From an uncultured Lachnospiraceae bacterium (GTDB lineage Bacteria > Bacillota > Clostridia > Lachnospirales > Lachnospiraceae), in NCBI GenBank assembly GCA_902788555.1, contig CADAKQ010000004.1:1-64000 (forward strand): a DNA stretch of 64,000 nt, read 5' to 3'. Both the position numbers and the translations under genes were made by a program. Under the pieces are notes generated by a model. It saw nothing but the letters and a program-made list of their open reading frames with translations. It was not told where the DNA came from and ran no database searches. Shown piece after piece: positions 7,440-16,388 of this stretch. Numbering within the stretch: the first letter of the stretch is position 1; each line of letters begins with the position of its first letter.

Positions 7440-8802
7440 CTTTTTGACCTATTGAAAGAAGTGCAAAAACAAGTGACACTCCCATACCTATTAAAGAAAA
7501 GTATGATAAAAGCTTTGCCGGTACGCCTAAACTTAAAAGTGTATCAGGTAAAAAAGCTCCCATAAGTCCGAATAATCCACCGAGAATAACGGCAGCAAAC
7601 CATATGCCCTTTCTTATAGAACGTTTTTTGTATGCTAAAATAGCTGTTAAAAGCGGAAATATTACTCCCGGTGTATATATGGAGTAGGCATTTGTAAGAA
7701 GCGTTATAATGTCGTTGTTTCCGCTGATTGCAAAAATCGTTGCAGCAAGTCCGATGACGCCGACAGTAATTCTTACCAGAACAATACTGTCTTTACCGAG
7801 AATATCCTTTACAAATATGCTTGAAGCATTGACTATACAGGTGTCTGTTGATGAAAGAATAGCAGAAAGCAGTCCGAATACAAGCAGAATCCCTATGGCG
7901 TTTGGCATAAGTCCGATTACATACATAAGTGTTTTACTGCCGTTTAATTCATCCGCAGTTATATTATATCTTGCCCACATACCGATGAGAGTAATGACAG
8001 CAGCAAAGAAAAATAAAACTATACCTGAGATAAGCGCTGAACGTTTTGCGGTTTTTTCGTCCTTGGATATAAAATTTCTTGATATAATATCAGGTCCGAG
8101 AAAATATACACCTCCTATTACAAAAAACTGAGTAAATAGATTTATAGGTTTATAATTCGCATTTATAAGCTCTATGTGGTTCATAATATCTTCCGTATTT
8201 CCTACCCTTACAAAGTAAAGATATAAAAAGCAGGAAATAACGCCTAAAACAATTATTATAAATTGTATGCGGTCGGTTTTTATAACTGATAGCTGACCTC
8301 CAATCAGGGTATACAAAATAACAATAGCTGAAACCAACCCGAAGATTAATTTACTGCTTTTTCCAAGCGCAAAGGTTATAATTCCGTTCATGGCTACGAG
8401 CTGACCGGCAATTACACCGATCCATGATATGACAATTATAAAGGCAAGAAGCTTTTCTGCGCCTTTTCCTACAATCTTACCTGCCATATCGGGAAGGGTA
8501 AGAGCATCTATACTTCGTACCTTTTCAGAGATGATAAAAGCCTGAAGTATAAGACCTATACCGCCAAAGGCAAGCCACCAAATGCCGGGAAATCCTATAT
8601 TATAGACGGTATCCGTTATACCGATTGTTGTTGATGCGCCTATGACGGTTGCAAGAAGTGTCATTATAACTGCATAGCTTTTTTGTTTTTTTCCGGCAGC
8701 GGCATAGTCAGTAAAGGAATTGATTTTTTTAATGTCAAAAAAACCGATTGAAAGAAAAACCAAAATGTATATAATTAAAGCAATTAAAAAGGTAGTGTTC
8801 AT
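7423..8802 (-). CDS. Sodium:solute symporter (SSS family)
   Basis: 459 residues with about 12-13 hydrophobic segments. The N-terminal pattern (F-T-D-Y-A-A-A-G-K, then L-A-T-V-I-G-A-S-T-T-I-G) is typical of SSS/PutP-like sodium cotransporters, as is the G-G-Q-L-S-V-I-K-T-D segment. The substrate is not predictable. ATG 8800-8802 is preceded on its strand by AAGGAG (8810-8815) at 7 bases. It is transcribed divergently from the deacetylase gene, and the shared 248-base intergenic region holds a palindrome and direct repeats. Confidence 0.85.
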   Translation of the reverse strand: MNTTFLIALIIYILVFLSIGFFDIKKINSFTDYAAAGKKQKSYAVIMTLLATVIGASTTIGITDTVYNIGFPGIWWLAFGGIGLILQAFIISEKVRSIDALTLPDMAGKIVGKGAEKLLAFIIVISWIGVIAGQLVAMNGIITFALGKSSKLIFGLVSAIVILYTLIGGQLSVIKTDRIQFIIIVLGVISCFLYLYFVRVGNTEDIMNHIELINANYKPINLFTQFFVIGGVYFLGPDIISRNFISKDEKTAKRSALISGIVLFFFAAVITLIGMWARYNITADELNGSKTLMYVIGLMPNAIGILLVFGLLSAILSSTDTCIVNASSIFVKDILGKDSIVLVRITVGVIGLAATIFAISGNNDIITLLTNAYSIYTPGVIFPLLTAILAYKKRSIRKGIWFAAVILGGLFGLMGAFLPDTLLSLGVPAKLLSYFSLIGMGVSLVFALLSIGQKATEEL

Positions 8803-8880
8803 ATGTATGCTCCTTATGTAAATAGATTTTTAATAATGCAATAAATGCACGACTGCTAAAGTATATATGAATAAAATAAA

Positions 8881-8914
8881 ATTGTCAACCTTAAATATAT
8901 AAAAGGTAGACAAT
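8881..8914. promoter_or_regulatory. Palindrome in divergent promoter region (candidate operator)
   Basis: ATTGTCAACCTT (8881-8892) and AAGGTAGACAAT (8903-8914) form an inverted repeat matching at 11 of 12 positions with a 10-base AT spacer. It lies between the symporter and the deacetylase. Confidence 0.4.
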
Positions 8915-8921
8915 TCGCAAT

Positions 8922-8966
8922 TAATATATTTGAACCATATTTGTAACATTCGTAATATATTTGAAC
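8922..8966 (+). repeat. Direct repeat TAATATATTTGAAC, 31-bp spacing
   Basis: Identical 14-mers at 8922-8935 and 8953-8966, three helical turns apart. The second supplies the -35 box of the deacetylase promoter. This suggests a regulator site or duplicated promoter element. Confidence 0.5.
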
Positions 8967-8989
8967 TTAGCAAAAAAAGATAGTATAAT
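8961..8989 (+). promoter_or_regulatory. SigA-type promoter for the deacetylase gene
   Basis: TTGAAC (8961-8966), 17-base spacer, TATAAT (8984-8989). It lies 61 bases before the start codon. Confidence 0.75.
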
Positions 8990-9050
8990 GTCAATTGTTG
9001 TAAAAGTAATATAATATTTAAAATAAAAAATACAAGAGAGGAAAGTGGAT

Positions 9051-10847
9051 ATGAAAGTAAGACAGAATGTCAGGAGATTTTTTGCATTAATTATTTTTCT
9101 GACAATGATACTGGGTATCATGGCACCGGGATATGTGATTCCGGCAAAGGCTTCATTCGAAGCAAAGTATTATAATATTGAAGAAAGTGGCGGTACATGG
9201 GACGGAACAAACTATATCCTTAATGATGAGATAATAAGGGATGCTTTTTTCTGTGACGGAGTCTATACATATTTCCTTCAGAGTGACGGAACACCTATGA
9301 CAAACCGTTTGACATATCATCCGGATGGTGAACATATAATTTACTTTGATGAGGATGGACATGAGGTGTTCAGTAATTTTGCACATGTAAAAACAAGTAT
9401 TGCCGGGGACGAGGTAGACGACCTTTGCTTTTTTGATGTGCACGGATATATGTATACCAATGTGCTTACATATGACCAAAAGGGAGAAATATTATACTAT
9501 GCCAATCCTTATGGCGTTATGGAGTGTAACGGATGGTTTCAGTTTGCAGAAGGTGCAGGCGGAGTAGCAAATGCTATGGGTGCAACTGAAGGTAAATGGG
9601 CTTATGCTTATCCGGACGGCAGAATTGAAGTCGGAAGCCTGGGCGATGAAAGTGTAAAAAAAATATATAAGCCGTATGACCTTGAAAATGAAAAGAAAAA
9701 AACCAGTGTAAACGGAGTATCTATAGAATATAAGGTTTTTATCTCTGATTACGATTGGCAGACGACAGTTGCCAATAAGGAGACTGCAGGAAGTACGGAG
9801 TTAGGAAAGGCTATAGAGGGAATAGCTATGGACATAGACGGAGATGACAATTTATCCGTCAGCTATCAGGTATATGGACAGCTTTATGGCTGGCTTGATA
9901 TAGTTTCCGATGGCACAATAACCGGTATGCCGTCAAGCGGACTCAAAATGCAGGCTATACGAGTGGGCCTGTCGGGTTCGGATGCAGAGCTTTATGATGT
10001 CTACTACAGAAGCTATGTGGAAGGGCTTGAGTGGCTTGACTGGGCTATGAATGGTGAGGTTTCAGGAACTACAGGAGTAAACAGACAGCTTGAAGCGGTT
10101 GAAATAGTGCTTACCCCTAAGGGCAGTGAGGCACCGGGAAGCCGTGATGTCTTCTGCGTGGATGGTGAAGCCAATAAAGGAGCAAAGGTGGCTGTAGGCA
10201 ATAAGCTTTACTGCTTTAGCCCGGATGGTAACCTAAGAGTGGTTGATGGGTCAAAGCCGATGGTAGCACTTACCTATGATGACGGTCCCGGAGACGGAAC
10301 GCCTACTATTCTTGATACACTTGCAGCATATAATCAGGCGGCTACATTTTTTGTTGTAGGAAGCCGATGCAATTCTTACAGAGATACATTGATAAGAGAA
10401 TATAATATGGGATGTGAGATAGGAAGTCACACATGGTCACATGTAATTCTTTCAAAAGCATCCGAGGAAACTATAAGGTCACAGATGACTGATACGGATA
10501 ATGTTATTGAGGGAATCATAGGTATACGACCAACAACAATGAGACCACCCGGAGGCGGATATAACAGCACGGTTTTGGCAGTTGTGGAACGACCGGCCAT
10601 AATGTGGTCCATAGATACGCTTGACTGGAAGACGAGAAATACAGCTATGACGATAAGTGCGGTTCTTGATAATGTAAGTGACGGAGATATTGTGTTGATG
10701 CATGATATTCATCAGCCGACTGTAGCTGCCAGCCAGACTATTATACCTGCACTTGTTGATAGGGGATATCAGCTTGTAACGGTAGAAGAGCTTGCATATT
10801 TCAGAGGTGGAATGGAAGCAGGAAAAGCATATTCAAGCTTCAGATAA
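9051..10847 (+). CDS. Secreted polysaccharide deacetylase with ChW and wall-binding-like repeats
   Basis: 598 residues. A signal peptide is visible (basic start, hydrophobic about 10-28, A-K-A-S cleavage region). Residues about 40-190 carry aromatic/glycine repeats of the choline/cell-wall-binding type. Residues about 225-360 have two ChW repeats (G-Q-L-Y-G-W-L and V-E-G-L-E-W-L). The NodB domain follows from about 403 with all five motifs: T-Y-D-D-G-P, S-H-T-W-S-H, R-P-P-G-G, D-T-L-D-W and L-M-H-D-I-H. It probably deacetylates peptidoglycan or another wall glycan outside the cell. ATG 9051 is preferred over GTG 9045, which is too close to AGAGAGG. Confidence 0.9.
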   Translation: MKVRQNVRRFFALIIFLTMILGIMAPGYVIPAKASFEAKYYNIEESGGTWDGTNYILNDEIIRDAFFCDGVYTYFLQSDGTPMTNRLTYHPDGEHIIYFDEDGHEVFSNFAHVKTSIAGDEVDDLCFFDVHGYMYTNVLTYDQKGEILYYANPYGVMECNGWFQFAEGAGGVANAMGATEGKWAYAYPDGRIEVGSLGDESVKKIYKPYDLENEKKKTSVNGVSIEYKVFISDYDWQTTVANKETAGSTELGKAIEGIAMDIDGDDNLSVSYQVYGQLYGWLDIVSDGTITGMPSSGLKMQAIRVGLSGSDAELYDVYYRSYVEGLEWLDWAMNGEVSGTTGVNRQLEAVEIVLTPKGSEAPGSRDVFCVDGEANKGAKVAVGNKLYCFSPDGNLRVVDGSKPMVALTYDDGPGDGTPTILDTLAAYNQAATFFVVGSRCNSYRDTLIREYNMGCEIGSHTWSHVILSKASEETIRSQMTDTDNVIEGIIGIRPTTMRPPGGGYNSTVLAVVERPAIMWSIDTLDWKTRNTAMTISAVLDNVSDGDIVLMHDIHQPTVAASQTIIPALVDRGYQLVTVEELAYFRGGMEAGKAYSSFR

Positions 10848-10896
10848 AATAACGATATAATATAATAATTCATTTGAAACAGAAAGGATATAAACT

Positions 10897-11961
10897 ATGT
10901 CAAAGAAAAATCTTGCGGTAATATTTGGTGGAAGGTCATCAGAGCACGAGGTATCATGTATATCTGTTGTAACAGTTGCCAAGGCGGTTGATACGAAAAA
11001 ATATAATATATATCTTGTTGGAATTACCAAGGAAGGTAACTGGCTTAAGGCGGACAATATTGAAGCAATAGAGGACGGAAGCTGGAGAAACAGCAAGATA
11101 AATGCATTTATATCTCCGGATACAAAGGGTGAGCTTGTAATAGATGAAAATGGAAAAAATACATATGTAAAGCTGGATGTTATATTTCCGGTTCTTCATG
11201 GGATGTATGGAGAAGACGGAACAATACAGGGATTATTTGAAATGGCTGATATTCCTTATGTGGGATGCGGTGTTTTTGCTTCTGCTGTGGCTATGGATAA
11301 ATTTTATACAAAGCTTGTGGTAGATACACTTAATATCCGACAGGCGGTATATGTGCCTGTTTTAAGAGACCAGCTTGATGATATGGAAAAGGTAGTTTTA
11401 AGAGTTGAGGAAAAGCTCGACTACCCTGTTTTTGTTAAGCCATCAAAGGCAGGCTCTTCAAAGGGCGTAAGTAAAGCGGTCGATAAAAAGACTCTCGTGG
11501 AAGGTCTTCTTGAAGCCTCGAAGCATGACTATAAAATACTTGTTGAAGAGGCGATTGTCGGAAGGGAGCTGGAGTGCGGAGTTTTAGGCTTTGGGGATGA
11601 TATAAAAGCCTCAGGAGTAGGAGAAATTCTGGCTGCTGAGGAAGCGGCATTTTATGATTTTGATGCAAAATATAACAATGAAGATTCCAAGACTGTTATA
11701 GAACCTGTTCTTCCGGAAGGAAAGGAAGAGGAAATACGTAAGTATGCGGTAAAAATTTTTCATGCATTGGATGGTTTTGGGCTTTCAAGAGTGGATTTCT
11801 TCCTCGAGAAAGACACAAACAGTGTGGTTTTCAACGAAATAAATACACTCCCGGGTTTTACGGGCATAAGCATGTATCCTATGCTTTGGAATGCAAAAGG
11901 GTATGATATAAGAAAACTCGTTGACGTGCTTATAGATATGGCATCATTGAGACCGAGATAA
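10897..11961 (+). CDS. ddl: D-alanine--D-alanine ligase
   Basis: 354 residues, ATP-grasp enzyme joining two D-Ala for peptidoglycan precursors. Visible: F-G-G-R-S-S-E-H-E-V-S near residue 10 (the N-terminal Ddl signature), H-G-x-x-G-E-D-G-T-I-Q-G near 105, V-K-P-S-K-A-G-S-S-K-G-V (ATP-binding), the E-E-A-I-V-G-R-E-L-E-C strand, and F-N-E-I-N-T-L-P-G-F-T at the metal-binding end. Length is usual. It follows the deacetylase by 49 bases with its own Shine-Dalgarno (GAAAGGA). Depsipeptide (VanA-like) specificity cannot be excluded by eye, but nothing van-like is adjacent. Confidence 0.95.
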   Translation: MSKKNLAVIFGGRSSEHEVSCISVVTVAKAVDTKKYNIYLVGITKEGNWLKADNIEAIEDGSWRNSKINAFISPDTKGELVIDENGKNTYVKLDVIFPVLHGMYGEDGTIQGLFEMADIPYVGCGVFASAVAMDKFYTKLVVDTLNIRQAVYVPVLRDQLDDMEKVVLRVEEKLDYPVFVKPSKAGSSKGVSKAVDKKTLVEGLLEASKHDYKILVEEAIVGRELECGVLGFGDDIKASGVGEILAAEEAAFYDFDAKYNNEDSKTVIEPVLPEGKEEEIRKYAVKIFHALDGFGLSRVDFFLEKDTNSVVFNEINTLPGFTGISMYPMLWNAKGYDIRKLVDVLIDMASLRPR

Positions 11962-12166
11962 AAAAGTTGGGTAATAAAAAGAAATTAAATATAAAATAAT
12001 ATACAGGGGCATTATAGACGTATTATGAGCAGACTGATATTTGAGACTATGGACAGATGGATATTTAGCTTGAAATAGAATCCCGGATAATGTATAATCT
12101 TTTTGTAACTGCAATTTTAAAAATTGCGAGATAAAGCACATATAATATAAAAAGGAGAAGAATTTT

Positions 12167-12685
12167 ATGAATTGTCCATTTTGCGGAAATCAGGTAGCTG
12201 ATGGTTCAGCAAATTGTCCTGTATGCGGTGCAGCACTTATGACTCCGGGGGGAATGCCGCAGGGAGCAGGACCTATGCAGGGAGGAATGCCACAGGGCGG
12301 TATTCAGCCACAGTATCAGGCAGCGCCACAGGGTGGTGGAAAGAAGACCGGTTTGATTATCGGCATAATAGTAGCGGCAGTTGCAGTTATAGCAATTGTA
12401 CTCTGCCTTGTACTTGGAGTATTTTCAAGTAAAAACGGTAAGTATGTATGTAGTGATTGGTCGGCATTTGGCGTTGACATGACTCTTGAGGTTAAGGGAA
12501 GTGACTTCACGCTTACCATGACTGCTTATGGCGAGACAGAGACTACTGAGGGAACTATCAAGTTTAGTGGCAAGAAGGTTAAGCTTACTGCTGAGGGTGA
12601 AACAATTGAAGGAACCTACAGCGCAAAGGATAAAACCATATCGCTTGATATGGAAGGTATGTCACTGACATTTAAAAAGAAATAG
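12167..12685 (+). CDS. Zinc-ribbon single-TM protein, unknown function
   Basis: 172 residues. An N-terminal double CxxC zinc ribbon (C-P-F-C at 3-6, C-P-V-C at 18-21) is followed by a Gly/Pro/Gln/Met-rich linker, one TM helix (about 63-86) and an extracytoplasmic beta-rich domain of about 80 residues with alternating T/E strands. Similar zinc-ribbon/TM/lipocalin-like proteins are common in Clostridia and mostly uncharacterised. AAAAGGAG precedes the ATG. A strong terminator hairpin follows, so the gene is likely its own unit. Confidence 0.7.
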   Translation: MNCPFCGNQVADGSANCPVCGAALMTPGGMPQGAGPMQGGMPQGGIQPQYQAAPQGGGKKTGLIIGIIVAAVAVIAIVLCLVLGVFSSKNGKYVCSDWSAFGVDMTLEVKGSDFTLTMTAYGETETTEGTIKFSGKKVKLTAEGETIEGTYSAKDKTISLDMEGMSLTFKKK

Positions 12686-12718
12686 ACATATATGTTAAAG
12701 CTTGATAAATAAACAAAT

Positions 12719-12787
12719 AATACCGAAAGGGTGCTGGGTAAATCTCACTAACGTTCATGATTTGCCAAGCACCCTTTCGGTATTTTT
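12719..12787 (+). terminator. Long intrinsic terminator
   Basis: The arm at 12719-12744 pairs with 12759-12784 over 26 positions with two mismatches (core ACCGAAAGGGTGCT / AGCACCCTTTCGGT). It is followed by a T-run. The stem is very stable and near-symmetrical, so it may also work in reverse. Confidence 0.85.
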
Positions 12788-13049
12788 GCTTATTATACTA
12801 TTCTGCTTATTGTAAAATAATATTTGTATACTGTGATAAAAAGACGATGGCTTATTTTATATAGTAATTTACTCGTATAAAGAACCCTTAAAAAACCTTG
12901 CCAAAAGTGACACGAATCGTGCCACAAATAAAAGATTAATTTAAACATTGGATTGTAATACATACATATTTTGATGTATAATACTATATGTATTTTTGCA
13001 TTTGGAATTTGTAAAGAGTTTTAAATTGTTTCTACGAGGGGGTATGTAT
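12788..13049 (+). promoter_or_regulatory. Intergenic region with promoter and small dyad upstream of PPK2
   Basis: No gene seen. It holds a dyad at 12907-12925 (GTGACACGA / TCGTGCCAC) and a promoter candidate TTGTAA (12953-12958), 18-base spacer, TATAAT (12977-12982). A 6-base inverted repeat ATACAT/ATGTAT (12962-12979) overlaps the -10 box. Confidence 0.5.
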
Positions 13050-14534
13050 ATGTTGAAGGAATGGGTTAAAGAAGAAAAACCGGAAGATGATGAACTTTCC
13101 GAACGTTTGGAAAAGGCAAGAGCAGAACTTGCATCAAAGCAAATGGCGATTAAAGAAAAAAATCTTCCGGTGCTTGTGATTATGGACGGCTGGGGGGCAG
13201 CAGGAAAGGGAAGTGTGCTTGGCAGGATAATTAAGAATCTTGATCCGAGATTTTTTAAATGTGAAACACTTAGTAAGCCGACTGAGGATGAAACAAGAAG
13301 ACCGTTTTTATACAGGTATTTTGTAAGAATCCCAAAGCAGGGTAAGATTTCCTTCTTTGACGGAAGCTGGATGGGTGAGGTAACATCCCAGTATTTGCAG
13401 GGAGATATCAATAAAAGTCAGTATAAATCGCGCCTTACCAGTATAAAAAGATTTGAGAGACAGCTAAATGACAATGGTTATCTGGTAGTTAAATTTTTCT
13501 TTCAGATAGATGAGAAAACACAGAAGAAGAGACTTAAGGAGCTTGAAGGCGATACTTATACCAAGTGGCGTGTATCGGATAAGGATTTGTGGCAGAATAA
13601 ACATTATGACAAGTGCCTTAACGTTTATGATGAGTACATAGAAGCTACCAATCAGTTTGTTGCACCATGGTATTTTATTGACTCGACAAGTAAAAAATGG
13701 GCTGAGCTTCAGATGACGGAGATTCTTAACGCGAGTATAGATACTGCTATAGCAAATGCGGAAACGGAACAAAAGGCTCCACTTTTACAAAATACTTTTC
13801 CTATGAAAAATACTCCAAAGCTTGCGGATATTCCTCTTGATAAAACACTGACAGAGGAAGAGTACAAAAAAGAGCTTGACATCTTACAGGCAAGGCTTGG
13901 GGAGCTACACAACGAGCTTTATCACAAGAAGATTCCGGTCATAATAGCATATGAGGGTTGGGATGCTGCCGGAAAGGGCGGTAATATTAAGAGACTTGCG
14001 TCAGCCCTTGATCCGAGAGGCTATGAGGTTCATCCTATAGCAAGTCCTGAGCCTGCTGAAAAGGCAAGGCATTATCTTTGGAGATTTTGGAACAGACTTC
14101 CGAAGGACGGGCATATAGCGATATTTGACAGAACCTGGTATGGTCGTGTTATGGTAGAACGTCTCGAAGGCTTTTGCTCTGAAAATGACTGGCAAAGAGC
14201 CTACAATGAAATAAATGAATTCGAAAAAGAGCTGGCCGATTGGAATGCGGTTATCGTCAAGTTTTGGGTTCAGATTGATAAGGATACTCAGCTTGAAAGA
14301 TTTACAGACCGACAGAATACTCCGGAAAAGCAGTGGAAGATAACAGATGAGGACTGGCGTAACAGAGAAAAGTGGGATTTGTATGAGGAGGCTGTTGACG
14401 AGATGCTTCAGAGGACCAGCACCAAATTCGCACCGTGGCATATCCTTGAATCAAATGATAAAAAGTATGCACGTATTAAAGCCTTGAAAACGGTTATAAA
14501 GGCTATAGAGAAAAAACTTGATGAGGTCAGGTAA
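13050..14534 (+). CDS. pap: Two-domain polyphosphate kinase 2 (polyphosphate:AMP phosphotransferase type)
   Basis: 494 residues, two PPK2 domains in tandem, the layout of class II PPK2 enzymes that phosphorylate AMP to ADP with polyphosphate. Walker A in domain 1 is G-W-G-A-A-G-K-G (about 47-54). In domain 2 it is G-W-D-A-A-G-K-G (about 301-309). The conserved Asp of the family is thus replaced by Gly in the N-terminal copy, as in other fused PPK2s where the C-terminal domain is the active one. The lid motif R-x-W-Y-G-R is present in domain 2. ATG 13050 is 7 bases after GAGGGGG; an ATG at 13044 is too close. Confidence 0.88.
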   Translation: MLKEWVKEEKPEDDELSERLEKARAELASKQMAIKEKNLPVLVIMDGWGAAGKGSVLGRIIKNLDPRFFKCETLSKPTEDETRRPFLYRYFVRIPKQGKISFFDGSWMGEVTSQYLQGDINKSQYKSRLTSIKRFERQLNDNGYLVVKFFFQIDEKTQKKRLKELEGDTYTKWRVSDKDLWQNKHYDKCLNVYDEYIEATNQFVAPWYFIDSTSKKWAELQMTEILNASIDTAIANAETEQKAPLLQNTFPMKNTPKLADIPLDKTLTEEEYKKELDILQARLGELHNELYHKKIPVIIAYEGWDAAGKGGNIKRLASALDPRGYEVHPIASPEPAEKARHYLWRFWNRLPKDGHIAIFDRTWYGRVMVERLEGFCSENDWQRAYNEINEFEKELADWNAVIVKFWVQIDKDTQLERFTDRQNTPEKQWKITDEDWRNREKWDLYEEAVDEMLQRTSTKFAPWHILESNDKKYARIKALKTVIKAIEKKLDEVR

Positions 14535-14545
14535 TCATATTAAAA

Positions 14546-14584
14546 AAATGCTGTCGGTACAAGAGTTTTGTACCGGCAGCATTT
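14546..14584. terminator. Bidirectional terminator between convergent genes
   Basis: Arms AAATGCTGTCGGTACAA (14546-14562) and TTGTACCGGCAGCATTT (14568-14584) pair along 17 positions with one G-T wobble. A-run upstream and T-run downstream allow use by both the PPK2 gene and the reverse-strand lipoprotein gene. Confidence 0.85.
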
Positions 14585-14593
14585 AAGTTAAGA

Positions 14594-15256
14594 TTAATTA
14601 TCGGTATTTATCATTGCAGCATCGATTTTCAAAAAGTCACGCTCGCTGATATAGTAGGAGTCACCATCAACTACGATTTCAACAGTAACGGTAACGGGAT
14701 CGGCATAGGTCATATTTAAGGCGGCTTCATTTAAGATTTCAAGCATGCCGCCGGAAAATTCGGTTTCGTATTGGACGAGGGTATAGTCATTATAATCTCC
14801 GTTGGCTACGCCTTCGTTAAATTTATTTACATAAGCGGTTACATCATCTGCCGACTGCGAGAAGAGGTTGATTGGACGTATGGTCACATCAACAAGGTAA
14901 ACACTTCCGTCCTTATAAGCAGGAGAAACGGTATAATTAACCTTGCTGTATATATTCTTTGCTAAGTCCACATATCCGCCTTTAACCTCAGAGGCATTGG
15001 AAATAGTGACACCGTAATATGAAAGAATGTTGTCGGCAAGAAGCTCGACATTTGCTTCGTAAAGAGCATCCGCATCCTCCTTGCTGGCTCCGGTTGATTT
15101 GATATATTCCTCTGAAACACCAAGATAATTAATGGCTATAAGGCTTTTGACATACTCCTGATATTTTTTTTCGTATTTTGCTCCACATGAGCATAAGGAA
15201 AGCATAAGAGAAATACATAAACAAAACAGCAAATATTTTTTAATTTTATATTTCAT
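14594..15256 (-). CDS. Lipoprotein, unknown function
   Basis: 220 residues. Signal: K-Y-K-I-K-K-Y then a hydrophobic stretch, with the lipobox ending L-C-S-C-G (lipidated Cys at about residue 24). The mature part is helical then beta-rich (about 100-205), without a family I can name; it resembles small DUF5105-like lipoproteins. The reverse-strand GAGG lies about 10 bases before ATG. It is convergent with PPK2 and divergent from the coiled-coil gene, hence monocistronic. Confidence 0.7.
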   Translation of the reverse strand: MKYKIKKYLLFCLCISLMLSLCSCGAKYEKKYQEYVKSLIAINYLGVSEEYIKSTGASKEDADALYEANVELLADNILSYYGVTISNASEVKGGYVDLAKNIYSKVNYTVSPAYKDGSVYLVDVTIRPINLFSQSADDVTAYVNKFNEGVANGDYNDYTLVQYETEFSGGMLEILNEAALNMTYADPVTVTVEIVVDGDSYYISERDFLKIDAAMINTDN

Positions 15257-15405
15257 ATAAAAAACCTCGCATATTTTTCAAAACTTAATAGATAATATAA
15301 AACAAATATACCACAAATAAGCAGGGCAGGCAAATATTTATATTTATTATTTATAAAAAAATATTGACTCTTTGTGAAAAAATGAGTGCATATTGTCGAT
15401 TCGTG

Positions 15406-15414
15406 TGATATAAT
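15406..15414 (+). promoter_or_regulatory. Extended -10 promoter for the coiled-coil gene
   Basis: TGATATAAT (TGn plus TATAAT) at 15406-15414, 57 bases before the ATG. No good -35 is visible at the right distance, which an extended -10 can tolerate. Confidence 0.5.
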
Positions 15415-15470
15415 AGTCAAGTGGAAAATTAATGCCTACGTTTTATAAAGGTGAAAGGGGTACAATTCGT

Positions 15471-16289
15471 ATGGAGTTACAGATAAAGACTGCGTCATTC
15501 GGAGGATATGACAAAAAAGCTACAGAGCTTTATGTAGAGGATCTCAATAAGGAGCATGAAAAAGAAGTTGAGGAGCTTAAAGCAAATATTTTAAAGCTTA
15601 GCGAATCTGTTAAGAACCTTCATACCATGCGAGAGGTTAATCTCAATGAATCAAGCAGTACAATAGACAATCTTAAAAAGGTAAATGATGAGCTTCAGGT
15701 TGAGCTTACTCAGATGAAGGATCAACTGGAGACATACAAGTCAAGAGAAGAGGAATCGGCTATGAGATATGAGTCTATTTCCAGAACTCTTTTACAGGCA
15801 AGAGAGAGTGCGGATGCGCTTATGGCTCAGACTCAGAAGGAGTGTAAGCAACTTACCGATGAAACCAATGCAGAGTGTCAGAGACTTGCCGATGAGACTA
15901 ATGCAGAATGTGAAAGATTAAGAAATGAAACAAATGCTGCTTGTGAGCAGCTCAATAACGAAACCACAAGTGCTTGTCAGGAATTAAGAGAGACCACTTA
16001 TGCTGATTGCGAAGAACTAAAGCGGGTCGCTAAGGAAGAAACTGATACCTTGCGCGAAGAAACGGAATATAACTGCCGCGTGCTTACTGAGCAGACCAAT
16101 GCAGAGTGTGAAGAGATGCGCAATCAGGCGAGAGTTGAAGCATATAATACGAGAATGTCTGTCAAGAGAGAGTGTGAGAGTGTAAGCGAATATATGTCAA
16201 CTCTTCTTAAATCAGTTGATAATGTTGTGACAGCATGTAATGAAACAAAGACAGTTGCAGATCAGGCATTTCCTGATTTGGAAAGATAA
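15471..16289 (+). CDS. DivIVA-like coiled-coil protein with hendecad cysteine repeats
   Basis: 272 residues. The N-terminus (F-G-G-Y-D-K-K-A-T-E-L-Y-V-E-D-L) resembles the DivIVA/GpsB membrane-binding start. Residues 28-115 form a heptad coiled coil. From 125 to 235 an 11-residue unit of the type E-T-N-A-E-C-x-x-L repeats. Cysteines fall at 125, 136, 147, 158, 169, 180, 202, 213 and 235, all in the same 11-residue register. ATG 15471 follows GAAAGGGG; the upstream start at 15432 adds a non-conserved leader. A terminator follows. Its place before a sensor-like protein and Mbl hints at a polar or cell-shape role, which is inference. Confidence 0.7.
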   Translation: MELQIKTASFGGYDKKATELYVEDLNKEHEKEVEELKANILKLSESVKNLHTMREVNLNESSSTIDNLKKVNDELQVELTQMKDQLETYKSREEESAMRYESISRTLLQARESADALMAQTQKECKQLTDETNAECQRLADETNAECERLRNETNAACEQLNNETTSACQELRETTYADCEELKRVAKEETDTLREETEYNCRVLTEQTNAECEEMRNQARVEAYNTRMSVKRECESVSEYMSTLLKSVDNVVTACNETKTVADQAFPDLER

Positions 16290-16314
16290 TTATAAAATAG
16301 TATAATCTATCAGG

Positions 16315-16348
16315 TGGCTGTTGCATAATCTTATGCAGCAGCCATTTT
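16315..16348 (+). terminator. Intrinsic terminator after the coiled-coil gene
   Basis: TGGCTGTTGCATAA (16315-16328) pairs with TTATGCAGCAGCCA (16331-16344), followed by TTTT. Confidence 0.75.
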
Positions 16349-16388
16349 GTAACAATGAAGAGATAAAACCGAAGAGGAGGTTTTCAGG

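Noticed and set aside
7709..8131. 140-codon plus-strand frame inside the symporter gene
   Set aside because: Antisense of TM-coding sequence gives spurious hydrophobic open frames; no Shine-Dalgarno.
14001..14441. 146-codon minus-strand frame inside PPK2
   Set aside because: Shadow of a conserved gene; no start context or domain.
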